Source of the DNA: Liolophura sinensis
Lineage: Eukaryota > Mollusca > Polyplacophora > Chitonida > Chitonidae
Length of the DNA stretch: 64,000 bases
Assembly: GCF_032854445.1 (NCBI RefSeq)
Contig: NC_088307.1
Span: 23,759,953 to 23,823,952 of the forward strand
Direction: 5' to 3'
Shown here: piece by piece, positions 1-12,500 of the stretch
How positions within the stretch are numbered: position 1 is the stretch's first letter
How the letters are laid out: each line of letters opens with the position of its first letter
Program-made: the position numbers and the translations under genes
Notes under the pieces: generated by a model
What the model was told of the DNA's origin: nothing
The model's input: the letters and a program-made list of their open reading frames with translations, nothing else
Databases searched by the model: none

Positions 1-79
1 TACATGTGTACATACAGGATAGTGACCTTACAGCCTAATGCTTGTACATACTGAAAGTATTTCATCCTAAGGGTTAACA

Positions 80-250
80 TTTTTTATAAATTGACACATT
101 TTGTTTGATTCATCCACCTTATAGGGCCACTTAAGAGTTTCATTTTATCACAAAAACGAAAGTGTTAGCAGCAAAAGTATCGTTTTAAGGCCTTTGTTTA
201 CTTTTGAAAGTGCATTTTTTACATACCAAACTTGAGGTTGAAGTGCAGTA
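80..250 (+). repeat. Dispersed repeat family A, copy 1
   Basis: Recurs at 2143-2512, 17700-17850, 34235-34650 and 62685-62897. Shared blocks include gacacatttt, gattcatc-cacctta, ttttaaggcc, gtgcatttt and taccaaact-taggtgaa. Unclassified; no coding content or terminal structure seen. Confidence 0.75.
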
Positions 251-2142
251 ACTCCTCACTTTCAACTTTCAGTACCATTTTAAATATAAAAGTGCAATTT
301 TACCAGTCTACACAGAATAATGTCCTAAGAATAGGCCAGCACAAACATTTTGTAAAGGTTGAAGATTTATACCTAGTACAGTGTACATGTACTTGTATAT
401 ATGCACCATATAGAGGACAGGACGACGGCATTGATCATGGGCCAATCAGCTACTACTGGCATTTAACAGAATGATCAGGCCAGTAATAGGGCACGCGTAA
501 ATATCATTACACTACGTTAATACATGCAGCAAGAAAATTATTGATAATTGTCACGCACATTTTGTAATGCAATTGTATGCAATACCCATAAACTGTTTGG
601 AATTCATATTTCCGTTGTTTAAATGACTTTTTTTTTTAGTTCACAGCATGGCTGTAATATGATATTGGACAAGGAAAATTAAAACTTTTTTTTATTGTCC
701 AAATGCAAAATTACTGGATTCAGTTTTTTGTTGAATTGCATGTTACGTGCTATGAAATCATTTAACAATTCACATGCATGTGATGCTTTTGGCTGATTTT
801 GCTGTGTGCTCAGTGGAAAGTGTTTTATTATTGTCTCCTATTGACATCTGATTTGGCTGTATTTGGCTCTAACAGATAAACACAATTTTCTGTCAGGTCT
901 ATCAACTTTTCCATGATACTGTAAGGAAAACTCTGAGACACCCTTGAACAAAGTAGTTAATACTTCCTTCGGCTGGGTTTGCCTCACAAAGAGTCATACC
1001 AACAACCACAATTTTCAGTCAGATGACAAGTTTCCCCAAGATGCTTTAGGTTTTGCCTTCAGGAGGTCTTGCCTGCTTCCTAATATTTCCTTTGGGCCTC
1101 TCCTTTGTTGCTATTAAATTCACTGATAAAAGGAATTTTTGTTTAGCTGATTGGCAATTTTTGCACAAGTGTTTAACAATATTTATCTAACTGTTCGCAA
1201 TTTTTACCCTGTTATTTTCATCTATTTCTGTTCATCTTATTAGGCAGTCTTTGGGTAGTTAGTTGCTATTTTGAATTTTTTGTTTCAACTTTTTATGTGT
1301 ATATGTACAATTTTTTCAGTCATACATGTACATGTATGATAATTATTCAACTTTTTGCACATTTGTTAAAACACCTGGACAGTTTTGTTCAACTGCAGGT
1401 TAAGTAGTCCACGATATGTGGTACAGTTTCCTTGGATTTGTCTCTGTACTATAGCAGCTATAAACAAAGTACAGTACAATTATCGATCAGCTATTGTTGT
1501 TGTAGGCGCAGGGTTCAAAATTAGCTACAAAATGTGACTGCCCAGTAAGCTTAGTGTCCTTAGAAACCTACTGGACCTCCTCCATATTGGTTCACCCTTT
1601 AGGCAAAACAAAGTAAAAAAATGAGCACTACCAAAATTGATCTACATTTGCCACGGAGCGGGGTTAATTCCGAGCCCTCTATCCCTATGTAGGAAGAACA
1701 AGTTGTGTGTCTTTAAAAAAAAAAAATACAAAATATTTCCTTCAGATGGGCCTCCATGAATACTGTAAACAACTAAAAAATATAATTTTTGCTCAACTGT
1801 TTCCGGTAGGCACTTTTACCCTTACAGCCTATAAAGTGTAAAGCATTAATTTCTGACGCTCATGAAGATTCTGCTTTGTAATGTAGAAATTCTGTTTAAT
1901 GAAAATTTTGGTCATCTGGTGTATGTTGCTTGAGGAAAAAAATGGTGCTTTTTGCAATGACACTATGATTTGCCCTGAAAATAATGTCAAAAAGTGCATA
2001 TTTAGAGGCAAATACATGTAAAGGTCATGAAATATTATTTGGTGATGAATTCAGAATCAGGCAAAACAGGCACATGTTAAATAAAGAGGTCAAAGGTTAG
2101 GTCTGTACAGTACAGTGAATCCAGGACTATGTTTATCGAATT

Positions 2143-2512
2143 CACCTAAAGTTAGGCATGTTTTCAGTGATGCATTTTCCTTCATTTTATTTGATTCATC
2201 AGTCTTATAAAACATGGACAAAGCCAATAAGCTCTTTCTTTTTGTGAAGTTTGTTGAATTTCTTATCTGAGAAAGATGTGTTGGCATCAAAAGGAACTTT
2301 TTAAGGCCTTAAAGTGCTTCTGAATGTGTGTGTATAAGCATATACATACCAAACTCATACGTTGGAAGGTCTGGCAGCAACCTGCGGAAGGTTGTGGGAT
2401 TCCCTTGTGCTCTGTTTTCCTTCCACCATAATGAGTGGGGCTTAAAACACCAATCAATCAAATAAAAAAATAAATAAATGGCATACCAAACTTTAGGTGA
2501 AATACAACATCC
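2143..2512 (+). repeat. Dispersed repeat family A, copy 2 (split by SINE)
   Basis: cacctaaagttaggcatg through gtgcttctgaatgtg, interrupted by the SINE at 2356-2481 and resuming cataccaaactttaggtgaa. Confidence 0.75.
2356..2481 (+). mobile_element. SINE (main family), 5'-truncated
   Basis: Contains the family body (ggaaggtctggcagcaacct, accataatg, taaaacaccaatca) and an (aaat)n tail. It is bounded by an 11-bp direct repeat, cataccaaact, at 2345-2355 and 2482-2492, and interrupts a copy of dispersed repeat A. Confidence 0.88.
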
Positions 2513-3989
2513 TGTGAAGTTACAAAGGCCCAGCTGACTATGGTTCACATGTGGCTTGTGTATAGTGTAAACACTGACTATGGACAGCTAGGGCTATTTC
2601 TGAGTGGACACCATGAGTGCTTGTGGAAACATGGTCAAGAGGTGCATTACACCGCTCAAATGGATGAAAGAGCCATGTCCAGCAGAGCTATCTAAGCTCT
2701 CATCTTTTCCTTGCTGGCCAAGTCAAGGTCAATTCTCCTCAGTCACCCTTTATGCTCCTTTGTAGCCTTTCAGGCCAAAGGGAGCATTATTCTAGTAGGC
2801 TGGCTTCAGTTGACATCTCTCTGTCAGCCACTTTTTTATTCCACTGACAGTTTTTATCTCTTATGAGTAATATATGCTGACATTAAGAATATTTATATGT
2901 GTGTTATTGGTCAGCGTTGATCTGGTTTGTTTGTGACTGATTCAGAGTCATTCGGTAACCTCCTGTGATGTCTGTTAGATTGATTATTTTCTGGGACGAG
3001 AAAGTAGTACGATTCAACACTTTCTGGAAAAGGCATTTCCAATTTTGACTCCTTCGGTGCCGTGCCTTTTTTCTGTGTGGCATATGCAGAATCGTTTCAT
3101 CTTGCTCAAAGCTAATGTCAGTTGATTAGATTTAAGAAGTTCACGGTGAAAAAGTAATCTCTGTGTCTGTCCCTTGATAGAAAAGGATTTGTCCCTTCTA
3201 ATCCGCTAAAAAGATTCAAAAAGGTTTTTGGCAAGAGAGGGAAAAAAAGAGAACTTTCATGAGTGGTGAGAGTAATCAAGATACACTGTAAGTACAATGT
3301 ATATGTATGTACTGTTGGAGTCAATTTTGGGAAACTTCTATGGGTTGGAATATGCTCAACAAACATTTTCTTAGCACTGGCCTCAGCTTATTTGGCAGTA
3401 GTCTCTCATACCAGCTCTATGCGTGACCAATCCGAAATCACTTTAACCTGCTTTGATGAAAGCTAATGTGTGTTGACTTGATTATAGCAGACAATGAGGA
3501 AATGATAAAATTCTTTTGCCCCTGTTGTCATCGTTTGACAACTAGACCTCACCACCACGTCTTTAAACTTGCACGCTATAGTGCTTCGCTTGTTCCCTTT
3601 GGAGTAAAAAAAGTTGTTACTGAGTCATTTGACCTTCAGAGATGCTCAGTTTAATATAGTGAACCATTAAATTCAGACTTCTAATGAGGAAGATCTATGT
3701 GTTGATCACAACGCTTTTTTTTGGAAGCCATGAATTTGCTGACTCATAAGTTGTGACTTAAATTTAGCATTATACTGTTATCATCAAGGGTTTTGGTCTT
3801 CAAACTATTATTGACATCAAAGAAGAACTCTTGACACCTGTCTTGAAAGTTGTACTTCTGCTTATTAATGGTATATTTTAAATTTTTTTACATAATTAAG
3901 ATGCTTGCCATTCACCTGTACACACGATGTGCAGGTTCAATTTTGACAATGAACATTTGAAATGGAATTTATAGATTCAATAGATTTAC

Positions 3990-4570
3990 ACGTATAAAAG
4001 ACCTACAGCATAGAGAGCAAAGCCAGAGCAGCAAGTATAATGTGCTAATTGGAAAATCGTCACAATAACATAACCAGTACCAGCCCGGACAGCACAGTTG
4101 GTAGAGCGTCCGCGTCATGAGCGGTAGATCCAGGATCAATCCTGGGTCGAGTCGCGCCTAAGACTTTAAAAGATGGAAGTTGTAACTTTGGCATTTAGCA
4201 TTAAGGGGATAGTGCAACGACTGGTTGACCCGTATCAGTATAATGGCTCAGGCGGGGCGGCTTACTTGCCTTTGGTAAGTCGTCTCAGTGAAGCAGCACT
4301 AGATAAAAGAGTAGTGGAAATCCATCCTGCAACAAGGAGGCACATTACACATACACTGTACATGCACCCTAATGACTCCTTCATCATCATATGACTAAAA
4401 AAACTGTCAAGTATGACGTTAAACCCCAAGCACTCACTCACTCACGAAATCGTTTAAATATATGGCCTCTTTTCAATTTACCTCAGTTAGGGGTTTATTC
4501 TAACTCTTCATGTAAACTCTTAAATAGTAGGAAATTACATGCCCCTTTGGCACCGTGACTTAAGTAGAAT
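3990..4570 (+). repeat. Dispersed repeat family C, copy 1 (split by second-family SINE)
   Basis: aaagacctacagcatagaga, gctaattggaaaatcgtcac, SINE at 4082-4445, then atatggcctcttttcaattt, ttattctaactcttcatgta and gaaattacatgcccctttgg. Matches 25628-25825 and 5235-5415. Confidence 0.72.
4082..4445 (+). mobile_element. tRNA-derived SINE, second family, near full length
   Basis: The head resembles a tRNA: cacagttggtagagcgtc (A box) and gggtcgagtcg (B-box-like). The body contains aaggggatagtgcaacgact, ggttgacc and cagtgaagcagcact. The 3' end is gtatgacgttaaaccccaag followed by (cact)n. I recognise this tail from SINEs of bivalves and other molluscs. It splits a family C repeat copy. No clean target duplication was found. 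Confidence 0.82.
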
Positions 4571-5234
4571 TATGTAAAAAAAAAAGATTCAGTGATATTA
4601 ATTGCAATTTATTAGACCTCACTGGCATGTAAATATTTCTGGGGCATAGAGGAAGCTGTTGCTTGAGAATTAAGTCAATTATTATTCCAGAAAAGGTCTG
4701 TGAAATTTGATTTTATTTTAAGTACTTTTGAAGTCAGTTGGTAGGAAAATATCACGAAACATTTGGAGTGCAAGATCTTTATGGCTTTACCATTTTTTTT
4801 TTTACCCAACATTATGCCGGTATTTACAAAGTTAGAATTTTCTATTCTACTCAAAATGTAGATTACCATGTAGTCTGATGACAGGGCACATTTTGCACTC
4901 GCTCAACTTGTTTATCTCCTCATTCCACAAGTGACAGTTTTCAGTTTTGTTTATGACTCCCTTGAGGATAACAGTAAATGCACTTTTGTTTTTTGGTTTT
5001 TTTTCCCCCAACAGGACAGAAAAGCTTTTATCTATAGGTCTAATCTACAGACATCAGAGTCAATATGGACAGGCCAGAAAGCAAATAACCACTCGAACCC
5101 CATTGCAAGCTCCTCTGACATTTTATACTGTCTGCCTGTGTGGTGATGATCAGTTTATAAGTGGAGAACTAAGGGGTGCCATATTGCTGAACTGCTGAAC
5201 ATTTGTATCCAATTCATACATTGTATAGTTTTTG

Positions 5235-5415
5235 AGTATGAAAGACTACAGCCTTGAGAGCCAATAAAACCAGAACACCAATAAATTAAAAGTGTGATAA
5301 CTGGTAAACGGTCACACCTAACTGTTGAAATATGGCCTCTTGTCAATTTTCTTCAATTTATAGGGTTTTATTCTGATAGTTCATGTACATTTTTAAAAAG
5401 AAGCAAATTTTACAC
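5235..5415 (+). repeat. Dispersed repeat family C, copy 2
   Basis: aaagactacagccttgagag, gataactggtaaacggtcac, atatggcctcttgtcaattt and ttattctgatagttcatgta. Confidence 0.72.
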
Positions 5416-5499
5416 AAATTTATGGAATATTAACTGAACAATATGGAATGCAATTTTGTACATCACATCTTTGAAAGTTTGCCAGTAATTTGCCAAAGT

Positions 5500-5597
5500 T
5501 GGCTGCCGGTCGTATAAGTGAAATATTCTTGAGTACGGCGTAAAACAACAATCATATAAATAAATAAATCAATAAATAAATAAATAAATAAAATAAA
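5500..5597 (+). mobile_element. SINE (main family), 3' end
   Basis: ggctgccggtcgtataagtg, attcttgagtacggcgtaaa and a long (aaat)n tail. About 40 bp upstream of GABBR1 exon a, close to its branch-point region. Confidence 0.8.
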
Positions 5598-5639
5598 GGT
5601 GGAGATCTTAACATACTGTTTCAATACTCGTCATTTCAG

Positions 5640-5810
5640 CTCGGGTATGGGTCAAGTTCACCGGCACTCTCTAACCGTGACCGTTTCCCTACGTTCTTTC
5701 GCACCCACCCCTCGGCCACCATCCACAATCCCACCAGGGTCAGACTATTCAAGAAGTTCAACTGGTCCCAGATTGCAACCATACAGGAGACACTGGAGGT
5801 TTTCCAGTCT
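5640..5810 (+). CDS. GABBR1: GABBR1 exon a (ligand-binding lobe, Ser/His contacts)
   Basis: 57 codons, phase 0 at both ends. The acceptor is ...catttcag and the donor gtgagt. It reads [20 protein letters not shown], then RTHPSA and [17 protein letters not shown]. The second Ser of the SSS run and the His of RTHPSA align with Ser153 and His170 of GB1b, which hold the GABA carboxylate. This is the most conserved block of the ectodomain and the anchor for the gene call. It is the first exon I can recognise; no upstream exon was found in 1-5639. Confidence 0.96.
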
Positions 5811-8800
5811 GTGAGTATATGAGTGTATTACATTCAAGAGTATACAGTATGGATTATAGTCTCGCAAAATAACAGACAGCATCACAATACCTGGTGTCCA
5901 GCGCAAACAGTCTGGTATTGTGGCGACTCCAACAAATGACAGAAGGCAATGCATTGTTTCTAGTTGCCACGGTACTCAAATTATTGAAATGAATATAATC
6001 CCAGATACTGGGAAGTCATCTGCTATTGTTTGTTCTGCAGTAATTTTTACTTTTAAGAGAGTGTATTCTGTTCTTGTGATCAAAGTGTACCACGAAAACA
6101 CATGACAGAATGTAACATAAAAATATGATCTCTGAATGTACACAAATTCTCCAATCCAGTGGGCCATATATGAGAAGGTCTGACAGCAGATGGTTGTGGG
6201 TTTCCTCTGGGCTCTGCCCAGTTTCCTCCCACCATAATGTTAGCCATTGTCGTATAAGTGAAACATTCTTGAGTATGGCATAAAATATCAATCAATTAAA
6301 TACCTAAATCTAATCCAGTTTCAATCTTTATTAAAGCAACGGTATGAATGTTAGGTGATACTGAGATACATATATACCATAAATATGTCTACTGAAACCA
6401 AGAGTTTCATCACCTAAGTGTAGACGTGTTTAAATTACACCTCGTTACATATGCGCATATCATCCTGTATGACATCCTGTTTGCTATGCAATCCACGTTT
6501 AGCTCGGAATATTGGGTAACTTATTAAATATTTCTGAAATTCCATTTGGGAATCTTCCGAGATTGGTATGGAAGACATGAATGACATTTTTTGATAAGAT
6601 TCTTCTGTTATGCATGAAATTGTGTCCATGTGACACTCATTCTTTTGTCTCGAGCAATCTCATTTATTTATTTATTTATTTGAGTGGTGGTTTACGCCAT
6701 GCTCAAGAATATTTCACTTATACGACAGCGGCAAGTATTATGGTGGGAGGAAACCGGGCAGAGCCTGGGGGAAACCCATGACCATCCACAGGTTGCTGCC
6801 AGATCTTCCCACTTAAGGCCATAGTGAGTTGAACTCACAGCGACCGCATTGGTGAGAGACTCCTGGGTCATTACGCTGTGCTAGCGCGCTAACCAACTAA
6901 CCGCTGAGGCCCCTCTGAGCAATCTCAGGTTGGCACCATACATGTGTGCAGATGATACCTGCACTCATACCACCTTATATACCGCATGTATTTGTCGTGA
7001 AGGTTTTCTAGGTTCAGTGGATGAATTTTTAGGTCAAAAAGAATGGAAGACTCGAGGACAAACTACACAGAAGGTCAAAATGACAGCAGAACGCAGAATC
7101 ATTTTTTTGTGACATTGCAGTGCGTGTGTACTTCACATATGTTTTATGAGCACATGTGCACCGATAATTGTGATGTAAAGAAAGACAGAACAAATGAGTT
7201 TCACAGCTTTGGAACGTCTTAATACAGGCGGGAAGGAGGTTTACGAATGCCTCATTAAGGCAGGATAAATAGGTATATACATCAGGGGTTGAAAGGGCTT
7301 TAAGTGCCAAATGCTCCTAAATTTCAGATTGGGCTTGTAGAAATTTTGGTATTGCCTGTGGCTGGTATATACTTAGGAAGAAAGTTAGACATTACATGTA
7401 TTTGAACAGTTGGCTCCTGGTATAGAAGCAAACATTTCAACCCCTGGGTAACAGGTAACTGTTGATCAGTGTAATAATGATAGTACCTGTCCATCATTGA
7501 AAGGTGTTTCATTACAACACGCTCTTCAGTATTATAAAGTCCCTCAGAATTTTTACCGCTGTACACATTTGTGCTTTGCGCTTTAAAAGTTTCATTGAAA
7601 AAAAAACAACATACGTACTGTATGCTGTAACACATTAGTACTCTGAGCTTTCATAGTTTCATTGGGGGGCCTCCGTGGCTCAGTCGGTTAGCGCGCTAGC
7701 GCAGCGTAATGACCCAGAAGCCTCTCACCAATGCGGTCGCTGTGAGTTCAAGACCAGCTCATGCTGCCTTCCTCTCCGGCCGTACGTGGGAAGGTCTGCC
7801 AGCAACCTGCGGATGGTCGTGGGTTTCCCCCGGGCTCTGCCCGGTTTCCACCCACCATAATGCTGGCCGCCGTCGTATAAGTGAAATATTCTTGAGTACA
7901 GCGTAAAACACCAATCAAAAAAAAAAAAAAATCATAGTTTCATTGCCAAAAAAAATTCCATATGCCTAGGCCACTTCAACAGCCTGTATGTCATATATAC
8001 ACTGTATGTAAACTATTGATGTCATCTTTCACGAGGTGCTAATTATCAGATCACTGATCAAGGATGGAAACTCTTACTTTTAAAGCCCTTGATTAGCTTG
8101 TCAGTCCATAGTGACCATTTGCTGATTACTGACTAGACAATTCTTGTGAATGGACGCCCTTTGTATTCCACGACCTTTCTTGCCCTTGAGCCTGTCGACC
8201 AGTTCCCCCACTACTTCCGGAGACCATTGACTCTCTACACTAATCAAGGAAACTTAATTTGGCGTTCATGGGCATAATATGTGTTGCCCTCCATTAAGAC
8301 AGCCACCCTGACCCTTGCACAGTGCTTCACACAGGATCTGTATATGTATATGTACAGCAGGAAGCCGTGTCACCGTGCATCTATATTATCACAGCTAATA
8401 AGATTTCCGCCCAGTTGCACTTCATGAAGTCAAAGTAGATTTGTTTACGTGGGAAAAGTTTTAATATTATTACATGTAGGGAAAATTTTTTTGTTTACTT
8501 CCAAAAATCTGTACTCAAATGAATTATCATGTCGAGTTCATCATAAACTAGTTAGTGCATGAAATAACAGATCCTTTCTCCTTATCTCATTAATTCAATT
8601 TAATTTCACTTCACTTCAATTTCAGTCCCCCAGCTACGTTGTGTGAATCAAAATGGCAGGGGCTTCAAAGGTACATACTCAATCCACAAAAAAGACAGGG
8701 TGGCAATTTTCATTTTGTGTATCTCATAACATTTTGTCTGCCCCCAAAAAGGGTAGTGTTAACAACTTAGGGGCAGAGTGCAGTAATCTTCTGAAAGAAA

Positions 8801-9483
8801 CTTTCAGCTACATGTAACGATAGGAATTTAAATAATTAACTTTTGTTTGAAATCCAGAGAAGAGAGAATTACTGTCACTTAATGGAGTTATTGGGACTCC
8901 AGTTTCTGAATCAGTCCTTCAGTCAACTTTGAGAATGCATGCTTGCAGACACACCAAAATAGTCCTGCTTGTTTCCATGATACCAAAGAGTCTAATAATT
9001 GTGGAGGAGCAGTCAGCTTTGGAATGGCTACTTCCCGGCAGAATTAGTATTGTATACTGTCAGCATACAGCCGCTATTTCATGGCTTCTGGTCATTACCA
9101 TGTGCTAGATCGCTAACTAAGTTACTAGTCTTTACTGGGACGGCTTAATTAGGACCCAAGGTATTAGCTGTTAGGACGGTTATCCAGAAGTCTTGTTAAG
9201 GTGTATCGAAGCACCTGGGTGCGTAGGGCTATCTTCATGTGTAGACTTTCTCATACATGATTCTGTTTAGGAAGTCTTAGTTCTGATAATTGACATTGTT
9301 TCATTGTTAAAAGCAAAGAAATGTCAATGATAATTATCACTTCTGACTTAATGACAGATCCTGGGCCCGGTTTCACGAAGTACTCTAAACGTTACCTTCA
9401 CTTAACTACCACGGCAACCAGTACTGCTGGCATTATGTCGTCATGGTAGTAGAGAGCTTCATGAAACTGGGCCCAGAATTACA

Positions 9484-9517
<34 letters not shown>

Positions 9518-12500
9518 TCATGTATGTTTACATGCATGTATCAGAGATACTTTAGGTCATGCATTGAAATTCTTTAAAGAGTTACCACAGTTTCAAAACC
9601 TCATGCAGTGTTTTAAAAGCAGGGTTAAATGAAAATCAAGAAAATCTGAGTTGCTTTCCTGAATAAACTTAAATTTCGGTGTATTAAAATTGTTACCGTA
9701 AGTTTCGGAGGATCATGCAGAAACAAAAATGTGTCATTTGCACTTTGGCCTTGTGACAAGGTCACGCAACAACACCTGTCAATTCACCCATCGCTGACGA
9801 TGTGCAGTGTACAAATTACACTCTAAAACCTCCTTCGTTTTCATATGACTGGAAAATTTTTAAGTATGACGTTAAACCCCAAGCACTTGCTCATTCGCTC
9901 ACTCAATGGACTTTCCCATAAATTGTACCTGTTACTTGTAGGCCGCACTATACCCTTCAGGACTGATGTCATATTAGGCTATATGGTGTAGTACATGTAT
10001 ATAATCACCAATCTCCACATTCCTGTTAATGCTTAGTGTTTAACTGGCAGTAACTGGCTAACCATGTTACTGGTCCACATGGAGGCCGTTCAGTATGGGC
10101 CTGAAGCCTGTTCTCTGATGCACAGGGCTACATGGTTCTACTGCCTTATAGTACACGTGCCCTAGGATGCCCCACATGGTTCAGGAAGACTGTGGATGCT
10201 ATCTTTGACTCATTGCACTTTTGATGTTATTATCGTGCCTAGTGCATTTATGTACTCGTACATATATCACATAGTGTTTTTAGTGCTACCTTTACATAGG
10301 CTTTATGGTCTTTGAGATGGCCTATTCTGGCAAACTTAACAAAGGACAGATAGGGAAAATTGGAGGAAATTGAAAAAGAGTCCTGATTTCAAATTCTGGC
10401 CATTCCATGGACTTTATAAGCTGAATCAGCATTTGAGGAGCCTTGTGAATTGAGACAAGGTGGGTGGGTGAGTGGGGGGGGGGGTGCTCTGGCAAGCTGA
10501 TGCATCTAAAAGGCATAATCTGTTGGCAGGGTCTGTTGGCTCAGCGGTGCTGTATTACCCTAAAATTCACATCTTTTATAGTTACATTTATAACGTCGAC
10601 TAAAGTTTATAAGCTCGTAAGACTCTTGATGTGACCATTCAGCTTATTACACAGAGGGATAATTAAGGATACATGTCACTTCTCCTTCAGTGTAGCACAC
10701 TTCATGACCACATGTGATTCACTTAAATATTGTCACAAACGTGCCCACACAGTTATCATTTAAGGCGTTTGTAGAAGCTTTCCGTAAGCATTGAAAAAAG
10801 CATTTAGATGTTTCATATGTTCTTTGGATTAATTTTAGAGGCTTGATTGTCAGGTAATGTTCCAGTGAAAGATATGATATTATGTAGATTTTAGGCTGAT
10901 ACAGTTATCATAGAGTAGTATGCACATTGTGTCCATTCCTGTATTATATAGTTTACAGGCTATCAATAAAAGTAAATTATTTATTTATTTTATTGGTGTT
11001 TTACACCATACTTTCACTTATACGATTGCGGCCAGCATTATGGTGGGTGGAAACTGGACAGAGCCCAGGGGAAACCCACGACCATCCGCAGGTAGGTGGC
11101 AGACCTTCCCACTTACGGCCGGAGAGGAAGCCAGGGACTCGCAAAGATCGCATTGGTGAGAGGCTCCTGGGTTATCACGCTGCGCTAGCGCGCACAGCCT
11201 GAAAGTAAGCCAGCATGAGTCGGTCTTGAACTCACAGTGACCGCATTGATGCTTTCAGTGAGTAAATAACTTCATATATAATGCACATAAAACTTATGAG
11301 GGAGAGTGTTACACATATTGACCAATGTTATACATCATAACATCAGTGTTTAAGTGCGGTGGGTGCTGTAATTTTTTTAAAAAGTTAAAAGTGAAAATAT
11401 TCTTGAAAATCCGGCTATACTACCCTGACCAAATACATGTCAGTAAAAAATGAGAGACTTTTGTGAATGATTATTTTGTACAGAACGTTCATTATATATA
11501 CATGTTTGAGCTAATTGTAAGTTACCTGCGTCTTAAGAATTATAAAAGGTACATGAGGGTTTAAAACCTGGGTGTCAGATTTTAACCATTCAGCTCAGAG
11601 TTAAAATTTTCCCGCCCGGGGTTTAAATCCCCATAAACCCTCTCAACACGCAGATAATGATTTTGTCCCTACAGTATTTATCAATAGAAACCCATTCTTG
11701 CATAAAGCTGAACTGCGAAATTAATGCTAGCCAGATGTCCATTCCAGACAGCGCTGATATCATGTGACGTGAAGTCACACTGTCAACACCCCAGGGGAAT
11801 GTACAGGTATGTTACATCCCAGAGGATAGTGACATTACCTGAAGTTAATGTGCTTATACCTATATGCTGTACATACATGATGTATTTCAGCTGTGTATTG
11901 TCTATGTATTATTTAAACCCTCCCAATGTGATTTACATGTTCCATATGGCTTTCAGCTCTGGCATGTGTATATTGGCATATTAAGCCATCTACTTGTAAC
12001 CAGCTAATGACAGGCAACAATCCGGGCATACATTATTATGTACTTTACCCTAAATAACCATATATTTTGTCCATGGTTAACGTGCCTATTTTCCCTGAGT
12101 GTGAGAGCTCTATTGATTTTAGAAAGGTGTTTTGAGGTTTGCTTGGAACATGGAATGATATTCTGCTGGAAACTTGTAAGTTTCAGCACCAAAAATAATG
12201 TTTTGTGACATAAAATTTGCCTCTGAAAATGCACTTTGGTGAGCGAAATTTAAGGTTATTACTTGTATGTTTTTGGTTGGCTCTTCGTGCATTTCACATC
12301 ATACCAGTGACAATTAACTTTGTATAGCTTTGGTCATGCATGCATGATGATGGACATGTATGCATTATATTGGTCATGCAAAATTTGACTTTTGAGTTCA
12401 GCGTTAAAAGGGAAACTTCTATCAGCTCACAACTTAAATGTACCTGACAAACTTGTCAAGTTAAGATCACAACAGGCTGATCGTACTATTTGCTGGAATT

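Larger units (their letters stand above)
1..5639 (+). other. Intronic or upstream sequence before first visible GABBR1 exon
   Basis: No exon was recognised here. The stretch holds family A copies (80-250, 2143-2512), a truncated SINE inside the second copy, a second-family SINE (4082-4445) inside a family C copy, another family C copy (5235-5415) and a SINE 3' end (5500-5597). The preceding GABBR1 exon, which should encode a GCSS-VST-like motif, could not be found. I see nothing definable in 530-1700 or 2520-3980. Confidence 0.6.

Noticed and set aside
1-5639. Preceding GABBR1 exon (lobe-1 GCSSVST-like block)
   Set aside because: Searched by eye in all forward frames and not found; it probably lies upstream of the window.
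7665-7740. tRNA gene
   Set aside because: A and B boxes are present but the region is the head of a SINE with a body, tail and target duplication; it would not fold as a mature tRNA. The same applies to 30061, 41888, 62898 and 4082.
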